Source: DATFCK01 sp963728975 | GTDB lineage: Bacteria; Verrucomicrobiota; Verrucomicrobiia; Chthoniobacterales; UBA10450 | Length of the DNA stretch: 64,000 bases | Reading direction: 5' to 3' | Assembly (NCBI GenBank): GCA_963728975.1 | Contig: CAVSMF010000001.1 | Coordinates: forward strand, 1,674,001-1,738,000 | Translations under genes and position numbers: made by a program | Notes under the pieces: model-generated | What the model was told of the DNA's origin: nothing | Seen by the model: only the letters and a program-made list of their open reading frames with translations | Database searches by the model: none | In this document: in pieces, positions 1-7,314 of the stretch | How the letters are laid out: every line of letters starts with the position of its first letter | Position numbering within the stretch: the first letter of the stretch is position 1

Positions 1-1077
1 CCGGCCGAGCTCGCGGAGATGTGCGATTTCGTGCAGATATTCGTATCCGACGACGATGCGTTGCTCTACGTGGCCAAGCAGCTGAGCCCCGGCCTTGGGG
101 CGCGGCATGTCGTGATGGCGCATTCGACGGTGTCGCCCCAAACCATGTGCGCGGCGGCCGAAATTGTGGAAAGACGCGGAGCGCGATTTGTTGAAGCGCC
201 ATTCACCGGGAGCAAAGACGCAGCGGAAAAGGGCGAGCTTGTTTATTATCTCGGAGGGGAGGAAGCAGCCATTCGTGAGGTGCGTCCGGTTCTGGAGGCC
301 AGCAGCAAGGAAATCCTCGAGATTGGCGAAGTGGGCCAGGCCACCATGATTAAAGTTGCAACCAACATGGTGACCGCGGCCAGCGTGCAATCCGCGGCTG
401 AAGCCCTCGCTCTGATTAAGGCAGCCGGATTGCCTCTGGAGAAATTCGCGTTGGCCATGCAACGCAATGCCAGCAATTCGCCTACGCTTTCGATGAAATT
501 GCCCAAAATGATCCAGGGCAATTTCGAAAAACATTTTTCTGTCCAACACATGCTCAAGGACATGCAGATAGCAAGTCGACTCGGTTTATCCCATCATCTC
601 GAGCTCGCGGTCAGCGCGGCAGCCCGGGATCGCCTGCTCGAACAAATGCAGCGCGGTTTCGGCGATGAGGATTATTCGGCGGTGGCTCGCAAGTATTTCC
701 AGGATGCCCACTCCGGGCAATCAGCCGAAGCCGATTTGGAATTATTCAGGACCGCCCCGCCGCCAGCGGCGCCCGCCCCGGAGGTCGAGCCCATAGCGCC
801 TCTCCCCGCGGAGATAATCGCGCCAGTGGCGGAGGCTCCCCCTGAAGGAGCGGAAAGCGAACCCGTGGCGGAGAAAGTCGTCGAAGCGCCGTCGGCCGAG
901 CCGGTCCTGGCTGTGGAATCGAAACCGCCGGCGGTGGAGCATGAGAACGGCCAAAGCGCACCGGCTGAATTGCCGTCCGAGTTTTTGGAGCAACCGAATG
1001 AGCCGCGGAACGAGGAAGCGCCGCAAGATCCTCGCGGTTTTTTTGGCCGCCTTCTTCGTCGGGCCGGCAATTACTGA
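1..1077 (+). CDS. NAD(P)-dependent 3-hydroxyisobutyrate dehydrogenase-like protein, 5'-truncated by window edge
   Basis: The reading frame is open from base 1, so the start and the N-terminal GxGxxG Rossmann motif lie outside the window. Counting from the first in-frame ATG (base 19), APFTGSK (about residues 60-66) matches the substrate-binding loop and GQATMIKVATN holds the expected catalytic lysine (about 112), as in the beta-hydroxyacid dehydrogenase family. These enzymes oxidise small 3-hydroxy acids or reduce semialdehydes; the substrate here is unknown. From about residue 240 the protein carries an unusual 110-residue tail rich in Pro, Ala and Glu, ending with a basic RGFFGRLLRRAGNY. 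This tail is not part of the enzyme family and looks disordered. Confidence 0.8.
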   Translation, partial: PAELAEMCDFVQIFVSDDDALLYVAKQLSPGLGARHVVMAHSTVSPQTMCAAAEIVERRGARFVEAPFTGSKDAAEKGELVYYLGGEEAAIREVRPVLEASSKEILEIGEVGQATMIKVATNMVTAASVQSAAEALALIKAAGLPLEKFALAMQRNASNSPTLSMKLPKMIQGNFEKHFSVQHMLKDMQIASRLGLSHHLELAVSAAARDRLLEQMQRGFGDEDYSAVARKYFQDAHSGQSAEADLELFRTAPPPAAPAPEVEPIAPLPAEIIAPVAEAPPEGAESEPVAEKVVEAPSAEPVLAVESKPPAVEHENGQSAPAELPSEFLEQPNEPRNEEAPQDPRGFFGRLLRRAGNY

Positions 1078-1089
1078 CTCGGGTGCGCC

Positions 1090-2031
1090 TTGGCAAATGA
1101 CGTGGCGCCCGATCCTCGCCAGGGTGCGTTTTTTGAGTTGGGAGGACGAACCAGACTTCGGCTAACCGGTAACGATCGTTTGCGGTTTCTGAATGGGCAG
1201 ACGACGAACGATATAAGCAAAGCGACTTCGTCAGCTGCGGTTGCCGCGTGCATCGTGAATGCCAAAGGCCGGTTGAACGGCCATGTTTTCGTCTCGGCAG
1301 CGGAGGATTGTCTTCTGGTGGATGCCGCCCCCGAGCTTCGAGAGACTCTAGCGGCCAGGCTGGAGCGCTACCTCATTGCCGATGAGGTGGAGATCGAGGA
1401 CGTGACCGATCAGGTTTCGCTTTTCCATGTTTTTGCGCGGCCGGTTCCAAGCCTGGCCGGGAACTGCACAATTCTGTCGGCAAACCGGTTTGGCCGTCCG
1501 GGCTTCGATATCTGGGGTCTCGCATCCCAACGGGACCAGCTCTTCAACGAATTGTCTCGCCGTCTTCCTTTTTGCGATGCGGGTTGTGCCGAGACATTCC
1601 GGATCGAGCAAGGCATCCCCCGTTGGGGCCGGGAGCTCACCGAAGAGATCATTCCGCCGGAGGCAAACCTGGAGGAAAGTTCCATCGATTACGAAAAAGG
1701 GTGCTACATCGGCCAGGAAGTGATTTCCCGGATGAAAATGTCCGGGCAACGGAACAAGGCTTTATCGGGGTTGATTGCGATTCACGACAGCGCGCTCGCG
1801 CCCGGAATGAAGCTCTATCCGATGGGAGAGGAAAAGAAGGAAGCTGGCTGGATCACCAGCAGCACTGAAAGCAAGCTGTTAGGCAAACAAATAGCCTTGG
1901 GATACGTGAAGCGGCCTTTTTATCGCGCCGGCGTGCAACTCGATGCTTTGGAAGATCCAATTGGATCCGTCGTTCTTCGGGTAGAAGTTGCGGACCTGCC
2001 CTTCACTCCGCCGGCGGCCCTAAGTAGTTGA
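1090..2031 (+). CDS. ygfZ: YgfZ/GcvT-fold folate-binding protein
   Basis: A 313-residue protein of the aminomethyltransferase fold. The signature KGCYIGQEVISRM (about residues 197-209) is the KGCYxGQE motif of YgfZ, a folate-binding protein that supports Fe-S enzyme maturation, such as the tRNA methylthiolase MiaB. The motif cysteine is present. The start is TTG, 12 bases after the previous stop; no in-frame ATG lies nearby. It is probably co-transcribed with the upstream dehydrogenase. The Fe-S role is known for the E. coli family member and is only inferred here; hscB and an A-type carrier gene lie 11 kb away. Confidence 0.85.
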   Translation: MANDVAPDPRQGAFFELGGRTRLRLTGNDRLRFLNGQTTNDISKATSSAAVAACIVNAKGRLNGHVFVSAAEDCLLVDAAPELRETLAARLERYLIADEVEIEDVTDQVSLFHVFARPVPSLAGNCTILSANRFGRPGFDIWGLASQRDQLFNELSRRLPFCDAGCAETFRIEQGIPRWGRELTEEIIPPEANLEESSIDYEKGCYIGQEVISRMKMSGQRNKALSGLIAIHDSALAPGMKLYPMGEEKKEAGWITSSTESKLLGKQIALGYVKRPFYRAGVQLDALEDPIGSVVLRVEVADLPFTPPAALSS

Positions 2032-2080
2032 CCGAGTTTTGGGCGTTCATTAGTCTCCTTTCGACCGGTGTAGTTCCGCC

Positions 2081-3208
2081 ATGGCCAAAGTCACCGTCAA
2101 AAACATTTACAAGATCTACCCGGGTGAGAAGGGGCGCGACGTGACTGCGGTTAACGACGTCAGTCTCACCATCGAGGACCGCGAGTTCACGGTCTTGGTC
2201 GGTCCATCCGGGTGCGGTAAATCGACCACCTTGCGAATGATCGCCGGACTGGAAGAAGTCTCGCGAGGAGAAATCTATATCGGGGACCGGCTGGTTAACG
2301 ATGTGGCTCCAAAAGACCGCGATATCGCCATGGTATTTCAAAATTACGCCCTTTATCCCCACATGTCGGTTTACGACAACCTCGCTTTCGGCTTGAAACT
2401 GCGGCGTTATCCAAAGGCCGAGATCAAGAAACGGGTAATCGATGCCGCGGGCATTCTCGGCATTGAAGAGTTGCTGGATCGGAAGCCGAAAGCGCTTTCC
2501 GGCGGCCAACGCCAGCGGGTGGCGGTGGGGCGGGCCATTGTGCGCCAGCCGAAAGTCTTCCTGTTCGACGAGCCACTGTCGAATTTAGACGCTAAAATGC
2601 GGGTCCAAATGAGGGCCGAGATCAGCAAACTGCACCAACGCCTTCAGGCCACCATGATTTACGTTACCCACGATCAGGTGGAAGCGATGACCATGGGCGA
2701 TCGGATCGTGGTCATGAACAATGGAGTAGTCCAACAAATCGACACGCCTCTGGCCCTCTATAATGAACCCGCCAACCTGTTTGTGGCGGGGTTTCTCGGA
2801 AGTCCGCCCATGAATTTCGTTAACGGGTCCCTGAAACAGGAAGGCGATTTCCTGGTTTTCTCCGAGATCGACGGCGGCAGCATTGAAGCCCGCCTCTCCT
2901 CCAAAGCGGATGGCCCCGCCCGTCCCTACATTGGCCGGCCGCTGCTGCTCGGGATTCGGCCGGAAGACATCGAGCTGGCGCAATTTGCTTCCGGGGATGA
3001 ATCGACCGGGAGTTTTCCTGCGATTGTGGACATAGTCGAACCGATGGGGCCGGAAACGAATCTTTATTTACAAACCGGAGCCCACACCGTGATTTGCCGG
3101 AGTCAGCGGGCGCTCGACCATCGGGAGGCGGGTCATCGGCTGGAGTTTGAGATGCGGGTGAGCAAAGCGCATTTGTTCGACCCGGATTCTGGAAAACGCG
3201 TGATTTGA
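2081..3208 (+). CDS. ugpC: ABC transporter ATP-binding protein, MalK/UgpC type
   Basis: A 375-residue ATPase of the carbohydrate-uptake (CUT1) class. Walker A is GPSGCGKST (residues 41-49), the signature LSGGQRQR is at 139-146, Walker B VFLFDE follows and the switch histidine is in YVTHDQ. The C-terminal 130 residues form the TOBE/regulatory domain typical of MalK and UgpC. No permease or binding protein is adjacent, so it is an orphan ATPase that may serve several sugar importers, as MsmK does in streptococci. The symbol marks the subfamily, not a proven substrate. Confidence 0.85.
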   Translation: MAKVTVKNIYKIYPGEKGRDVTAVNDVSLTIEDREFTVLVGPSGCGKSTTLRMIAGLEEVSRGEIYIGDRLVNDVAPKDRDIAMVFQNYALYPHMSVYDNLAFGLKLRRYPKAEIKKRVIDAAGILGIEELLDRKPKALSGGQRQRVAVGRAIVRQPKVFLFDEPLSNLDAKMRVQMRAEISKLHQRLQATMIYVTHDQVEAMTMGDRIVVMNNGVVQQIDTPLALYNEPANLFVAGFLGSPPMNFVNGSLKQEGDFLVFSEIDGGSIEARLSSKADGPARPYIGRPLLLGIRPEDIELAQFASGDESTGSFPAIVDIVEPMGPETNLYLQTGAHTVICRSQRALDHREAGHRLEFEMRVSKAHLFDPDSGKRVI

Positions 3209-3257
3209 CAGAATTTATAATACCTTTTCCGGTCGCTGGTTACGCCGATTTTTAAGC

Positions 3258-3286
3258 TTGCTGTTTTAAAGAGTGCCACGTATAAA
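3258..3286 (+). promoter_or_regulatory. Putative sigma70 promoter of the wHTH regulator gene
   Basis: TTGCTG at 3258-3263 and TATAAA at 3281-3286 are 17 bp apart, the optimal sigma70 spacing. The element ends 20 bases before the ATG at 3307, in an AT-rich gap after the ATPase gene. Confidence 0.5.
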
Positions 3287-3306
3287 GTGCCGCCAACAAT
3301 CTCTCT

Positions 3307-3948
3307 ATGAATCAGCAATTGCTCGCCGAAATCGGCCGCACCCAGCGGCTGGAAATTCTAAACTCGCTCAAACGTTCCAAAGGCATGTCGGTCAACGAGC
3401 TCGTGCGCAAGATGAAGATGAGCTACATGGGTATCAAACAGCATTGCCTTACCCTTCAACGGGATGGATATCTCGACACCTGGCGGCGCCCGCAGAAAAT
3501 GGGCCGCCCGGAAATGGTCTATCGCCTGACCCGGCGCAGCCACGATCTGTTTCAAACAGACAGCAACCGGTTGACCCTCGATTTATTGAAATCAGCCCAG
3601 GAAATTTATGGCCGGAACGCTCCCGAAAAGCTGCTTTACAACGTATTCGAGAAAAAAATCGAGAGCATGAAAGAGAAAGTAAAGGGGGAGACCGTGGCCG
3701 AGCGGGCTAAATGGTTTGCCCGGTTCCGGGACAGCGAGGGTTACATGTCGCAATTTGTCGCGGAAGAAGGGGAAGGCGGCCCTCATATCCTCGAGTGTCA
3801 TTCGCCGGTGCTGAACCTGCTCGACCGCTACCCAATCGTTGGCCGGTTGGAGCAGGACATGTTCGAAGCCGTCCTCGGCACAACCGTGCGCCGGGAGGAA
3901 AATCGCAACTCGGGCTTATACGAGTGCGCTTTTTATTTCGGGGCATAG
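3307..3948 (+). CDS. Winged-helix transcriptional regulator, SufR/ArsR-like
   Basis: A 213-residue protein. The first 80 residues form a winged helix-turn-helix (segment SVNELVRKMKMSYMGIKQH followed by GYLDTWRRPQKMGRPEMVYRLT). This layout, with a wing ending GRPEMVYRL, resembles SufR/ArsR-type regulators whose C-terminal half binds an Fe-S cluster. Only two cysteines sit in the C-terminal half (LECHSP and YECAFY), fewer than in cyanobacterial SufR, so cluster binding is uncertain. It has its own promoter-like sequence and precedes glgE, which could be a target. The specific role is not established. Confidence 0.65.
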   Translation: MNQQLLAEIGRTQRLEILNSLKRSKGMSVNELVRKMKMSYMGIKQHCLTLQRDGYLDTWRRPQKMGRPEMVYRLTRRSHDLFQTDSNRLTLDLLKSAQEIYGRNAPEKLLYNVFEKKIESMKEKVKGETVAERAKWFARFRDSEGYMSQFVAEEGEGGPHILECHSPVLNLLDRYPIVGRLEQDMFEAVLGTTVRREENRNSGLYECAFYFGA

Positions 3949-4030
3949 GCCGGCGGCCAATCCCAGGATTTTGGGCTGAACGTTGACATTTCTGCTTTCG
4001 CTGCGCTCGAATTTCGGTTGATTCAGGCCG

Positions 4031-5998
4031 ATGCTCCGGGCCTTTCCCGCAGTCGTTATCGAAAACCTGACGCCGCTGATTGACGGCGGCCGCTACCCGG
4101 TCAAACGGGTCATCGGCGAAGATCTGGTTGTTGAGGCTGACATATTCAAGGATGGCCATGACCCGGTGGCGGCCAGCCTGAAGTGGCGAATTGTAGACGA
4201 GAACACCTGGCACGAGACAGCCATGCGGCTCGTGGATAACGACCGGTGGCGCGCGGTCTGCACTTTTTACCAGAACAGGATCTACGAGTACACCATTGAA
4301 GCCTGGATCGATACCTTTCGCGGCTGGCAGCATGAATTCACCGCCAAGTTTGAAGCGGGCATCGCCAATCTGACCAGTGAAGCGCTCGAAGGAGCGGCCC
4401 TGATCGAAGCGGCCTCGGCTCGGGCCACCGATCCGGCCGATGCCGCCCGGCTGCTGGATTTTTCCGAACAAATTCGCACAGCTGACAACGTGGAAATCAA
4501 TTCGATTGTCCACTCGCCTGAGCTTGATGTCTTGATGGCCACCTACCCGGACCGGTCGACCGCCACCCAATACGCGCCGGCCCCCCGCGTTCTTGTCGAT
4601 CGGCCGGGGGCTCGAACAGCGGCCTGGTACGAGTTTTTTCCGCGCTCGGCGGGCGGGCACGGGGACCGCGGCTCGACTCTGCGGGAAGCGTTGCCCCGGA
4701 TCGAGGAGGCCAGGGCCATGGGGTTCGATGTTATTTATTTCCCGCCGATTCATCCCATTGGCCGGACCAACCGAAAGGGACCGAACAATTCCGTAATCTG
4801 TCAGCCGAACGACCCGGGTGTGCCGTACGCGATCGGAAGCGAAGCGGGCGGGCATAAAGCGATCGATCCGGCTCTTGGCACCCTGGAGGACTTTGACTGG
4901 CTCGAGGGCGAGGTGCGGCAACGGGGAATGGAGATTGCACTCGACTTCGCAATCAACTGTTCGCCCGATCATCCCTACGTCCGTGAACACCCGGAGTGGT
5001 TCTACCAACGCCCGGACGGCTCCATCAAATATGCCGAGAACCCGCCGAAGAAATATGAAGATATTTATCCGCTGAATTTTCGCTGCAAAAACTGGCCCGA
5101 GTTGTGGAAGGAAATGAAAAGCATCATTCTGTTTTGGGCCGAGCACGGGGTTCGGATTTTCCGGGTCGACAATCCGCACACCAAGCCGCTGCCATTCTGG
5201 GAGTATCTGATCACCGGGGTGCGCCAAATATTTCCGGATGTGATCTTTCTTTCGGAAGCTTTCACGCGTCCAAAGATGATGAAAGCGCTGGCCAAAGCCG
5301 GTTTCAACCAAAGCTACACTTACTTTACCTGGCGGAACTCGAAACAGGAACTGGCCGATTATTTTACCGAGCTGACCCAGACCGACATGCGGCAATATTT
5401 CCGGGGCAATCTCTGGCCGAACACTCCGGATATTTTGCCTTTTGTCTTACAAAATGGCGGACGTCCTGCGTTCATGATCCGGGTTCTGCTTGCCGCCACC
5501 CTGTCCAGTCTCTACGGGATCTACAGCGGTTTCGAATTGTGTGAAAACGCGGCCTTGCCCGGACGGGAGGAATATCTCGACTCGGAAAAGTATCAATGGA
5601 AGGAGCGCGACTGGGACGGGCCGGGCAATATCAAGGATTGGATCACGCGTCTGAACCAGATCCGCAAGGAAAACCGGGCGCTCCAGCATTACGACAACCT
5701 TCGATTCCATACCGCCGAGAACGATGCGATTCTCTTTTACACGAAAATGACGCCGGCCCGCGACAATATCATTTTGGTGGTGGTGAACCTTGATCCCTTT
5801 CGCAAGCAACATTGTTTTATCGATGTCCCGACCGATCAGTTCGGGTCCATGGAAGGCAATGCCTATCAAGTGCACGATTTGCTGAGTAACGCCCGTTACG
5901 TTTGGCAAGGACGACGCAATTATGTCGAGTTGGATCCGGAGATCCAGCCGGGCCATATTTTTCGAGTGCGACGCGGGGTCGACGGCCGGTTCGTTTAA
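4031..5998 (+). CDS. glgE: Alpha-1,4-glucan:maltose-1-phosphate maltosyltransferase GlgE
   Basis: A 655-residue GH13 subfamily 3 enzyme of typical GlgE length. The N-terminal beta-sandwich (about 1-190) precedes a TIM barrel with YFPPIHPIGRTNRKGPNN. The catalytic aspartate is in RVDNPHTKP (about residue 380), a motif that separates GlgE from amylases, and the acid/base glutamate is in FLSEAFTRP (about 408). GlgE transfers maltose from maltose-1-phosphate to alpha-glucan in the cytoplasm. The usual partners (TreS, Pep2/Mak, GlgB, GlgC/M) are not in this window. The long minus-strand ORF over this gene is a codon-bias shadow. Confidence 0.95.
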   Translation: MLRAFPAVVIENLTPLIDGGRYPVKRVIGEDLVVEADIFKDGHDPVAASLKWRIVDENTWHETAMRLVDNDRWRAVCTFYQNRIYEYTIEAWIDTFRGWQHEFTAKFEAGIANLTSEALEGAALIEAASARATDPADAARLLDFSEQIRTADNVEINSIVHSPELDVLMATYPDRSTATQYAPAPRVLVDRPGARTAAWYEFFPRSAGGHGDRGSTLREALPRIEEARAMGFDVIYFPPIHPIGRTNRKGPNNSVICQPNDPGVPYAIGSEAGGHKAIDPALGTLEDFDWLEGEVRQRGMEIALDFAINCSPDHPYVREHPEWFYQRPDGSIKYAENPPKKYEDIYPLNFRCKNWPELWKEMKSIILFWAEHGVRIFRVDNPHTKPLPFWEYLITGVRQIFPDVIFLSEAFTRPKMMKALAKAGFNQSYTYFTWRNSKQELADYFTELTQTDMRQYFRGNLWPNTPDILPFVLQNGGRPAFMIRVLLAATLSSLYGIYSGFELCENAALPGREEYLDSEKYQWKERDWDGPGNIKDWITRLNQIRKENRALQHYDNLRFHTAENDAILFYTKMTPARDNIILVVVNLDPFRKQHCFIDVPTDQFGSMEGNAYQVHDLLSNARYVWQGRRNYVELDPEIQPGHIFRVRRGVDGRFV

Positions 5999-6077
5999 GG
6001 GCTGCCTCGGCCCGGTCTCTGTCCGCTCCCCTATTTGCATCGGGAACCAGCCGGTTTATCATTACCGCACGTTTTGC

Positions 6078-6857
6078 ATGAAAACATTTTTATCGGCGCT
6101 TGCCATGCTGGCAGTCGCACCCTCATCGCATGCCCAGACTCCGTTTCCGGCAGTTCCGGCCGCGCCTGACTACCCCCACACCAGGACCGTTTTGGATGCG
6201 ATTCTCTCGGCCGGTCCGGTCATGTACGTCCTCCTGGCTCTCTCCGTTTTTTCGGTGATGCTCGTCGTGGTCTATTTTATGACAATTCGCCGCGGGGCGG
6301 TGGTCTCGAGCGGTTTCATGGCCACGGCCGATGCTCTCTTGCGAAAGCGCGATTATCTTGGCCTCCTGGCCGTCTCCAATCGCCATGGCGAGGCGATCGC
6401 TCGGGTTGTCCAAAAGGTGCTCGATTTTACCACCAAAAATCCCAGCGCTGATTTTCAGCAGGTGCGGGATTTGGCTGAAACGGAAGGGACCCGGGTGGCG
6501 GCCAGTCTCAACAATCGCGTCACTTATCTGGCTGACATCGGGATGATTGCGCCTCTGATTGGGCTTCTCGGGACCGCAATTGGGATTGTGCGGGCCTTCG
6601 CGGCGCTGGGCGCCGATTTAGGCACTGCTCGTTATGCGCTGCTTTCCAAGGGAGTTAGCGAAGCGCTTATCAACACCTGCGGCGGACTCGCGATCGGGAT
6701 TCCAGCGATGATTTTCTATGCCTTTTTTCGCGGCCGGGTGCAAAGGCTTATCTCCGATTTGGAATCGGCCGTGACCCACATTGTGGCCCTGCTTTCGGTG
6801 CATCATGGCGAAAAACGACCGGAGCGCGCCCCGGCCCTGCTGGAGAATGAATTTTAG
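6078..6857 (+). CDS. MotA/TolQ/ExbB proton channel family protein
   Basis: The ATG at 6078 opens a 259-residue protein with a cleavable signal peptide ending SSHAQ, a first membrane helix (VMYVLLALSVFSVMLVVVYF), a cytoplasmic loop, and the conserved C-terminal pair of helices with IGLLGTAIGIVRAF, the ExbB/TolQ hallmark. It forms the pmf-driven motor with the ExbD protein encoded next. The longer upstream reading of the same frame runs back into glgE and lacks homology. It is followed by exbD and a TPR gene, an arrangement seen in envelope-energising operons. Confidence 0.88.
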   Translation: MKTFLSALAMLAVAPSSHAQTPFPAVPAAPDYPHTRTVLDAILSAGPVMYVLLALSVFSVMLVVVYFMTIRRGAVVSSGFMATADALLRKRDYLGLLAVSNRHGEAIARVVQKVLDFTTKNPSADFQQVRDLAETEGTRVAASLNNRVTYLADIGMIAPLIGLLGTAIGIVRAFAALGADLGTARYALLSKGVSEALINTCGGLAIGIPAMIFYAFFRGRVQRLISDLESAVTHIVALLSVHHGEKRPERAPALLENEF

Positions 6858-6906
6858 AGCGAGTCGATTGTCCAACTCTTCGAAAGACGGTTTTTAATCT
6901 GCCAAA

Positions 6907-7314
6907 ATGAATCTGCGCGGTCGTGCTATTCCCCATCATCCGGGTATTCAACTGGCCCCGCTGGTCGATGTGCTTCTGCTGCTTCTGATTTTTTTTCTGA
7001 TGACTTGGAATGCGGCGCGCAACGAAAACGAGCTGGACGTCAAGGTGCCGAAAGCCTCTGCCGCCAAGCCGAAAGCCGCTCCCATCGGCGACGTGATCGT
7101 CAACGTCAAATCGGACGGCAAGGTAGTGGTTAACCGCAGGACTCTTTCCGCCGCGGAATTGGGCGAATTGTTGAAAGGTCTTGTCCAACTCAATTCGGAA
7201 CAGGCCGTGGTTATTCGTGGAGATGAAGCCGGGGCTTACAAGAACATCATCGACGTACTGAATGTCTGCAGCCAGGCTGGGGTCACGAATGTCGCGTTTG
7301 CGACCGCAAAATAG
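6907..7314 (+). CDS. ExbD/TolR family biopolymer transport protein
   Basis: A 135-residue protein with a short cytoplasmic N-terminus, one membrane helix (PLVDVLLLLLIFFLMTWNA, including the conserved Asp), and a periplasmic domain with DVIVNVKSDGKVVVN and VVIRGDEAG, typical of ExbD/TolR. It partners the ExbB-like protein encoded 50 bases upstream. Its end overlaps the start of the next gene by 26 bases, which suggests translational coupling. Confidence 0.88.
   Translation: MNLRGRAIPHHPGIQLAPLVDVLLLLLIFFLMTWNAARNENELDVKVPKASAAKPKAAPIGDVIVNVKSDGKVVVNRRTLSAAELGELLKGLVQLNSEQAVVIRGDEAGAYKNIIDVLNVCSQAGVTNVAFATAK

Noticed and set aside
3707..5395. 562-codon minus-strand ORF
   Set aside because: It lies wholly opposite glgE, has no family features, and arises from GC codon bias.
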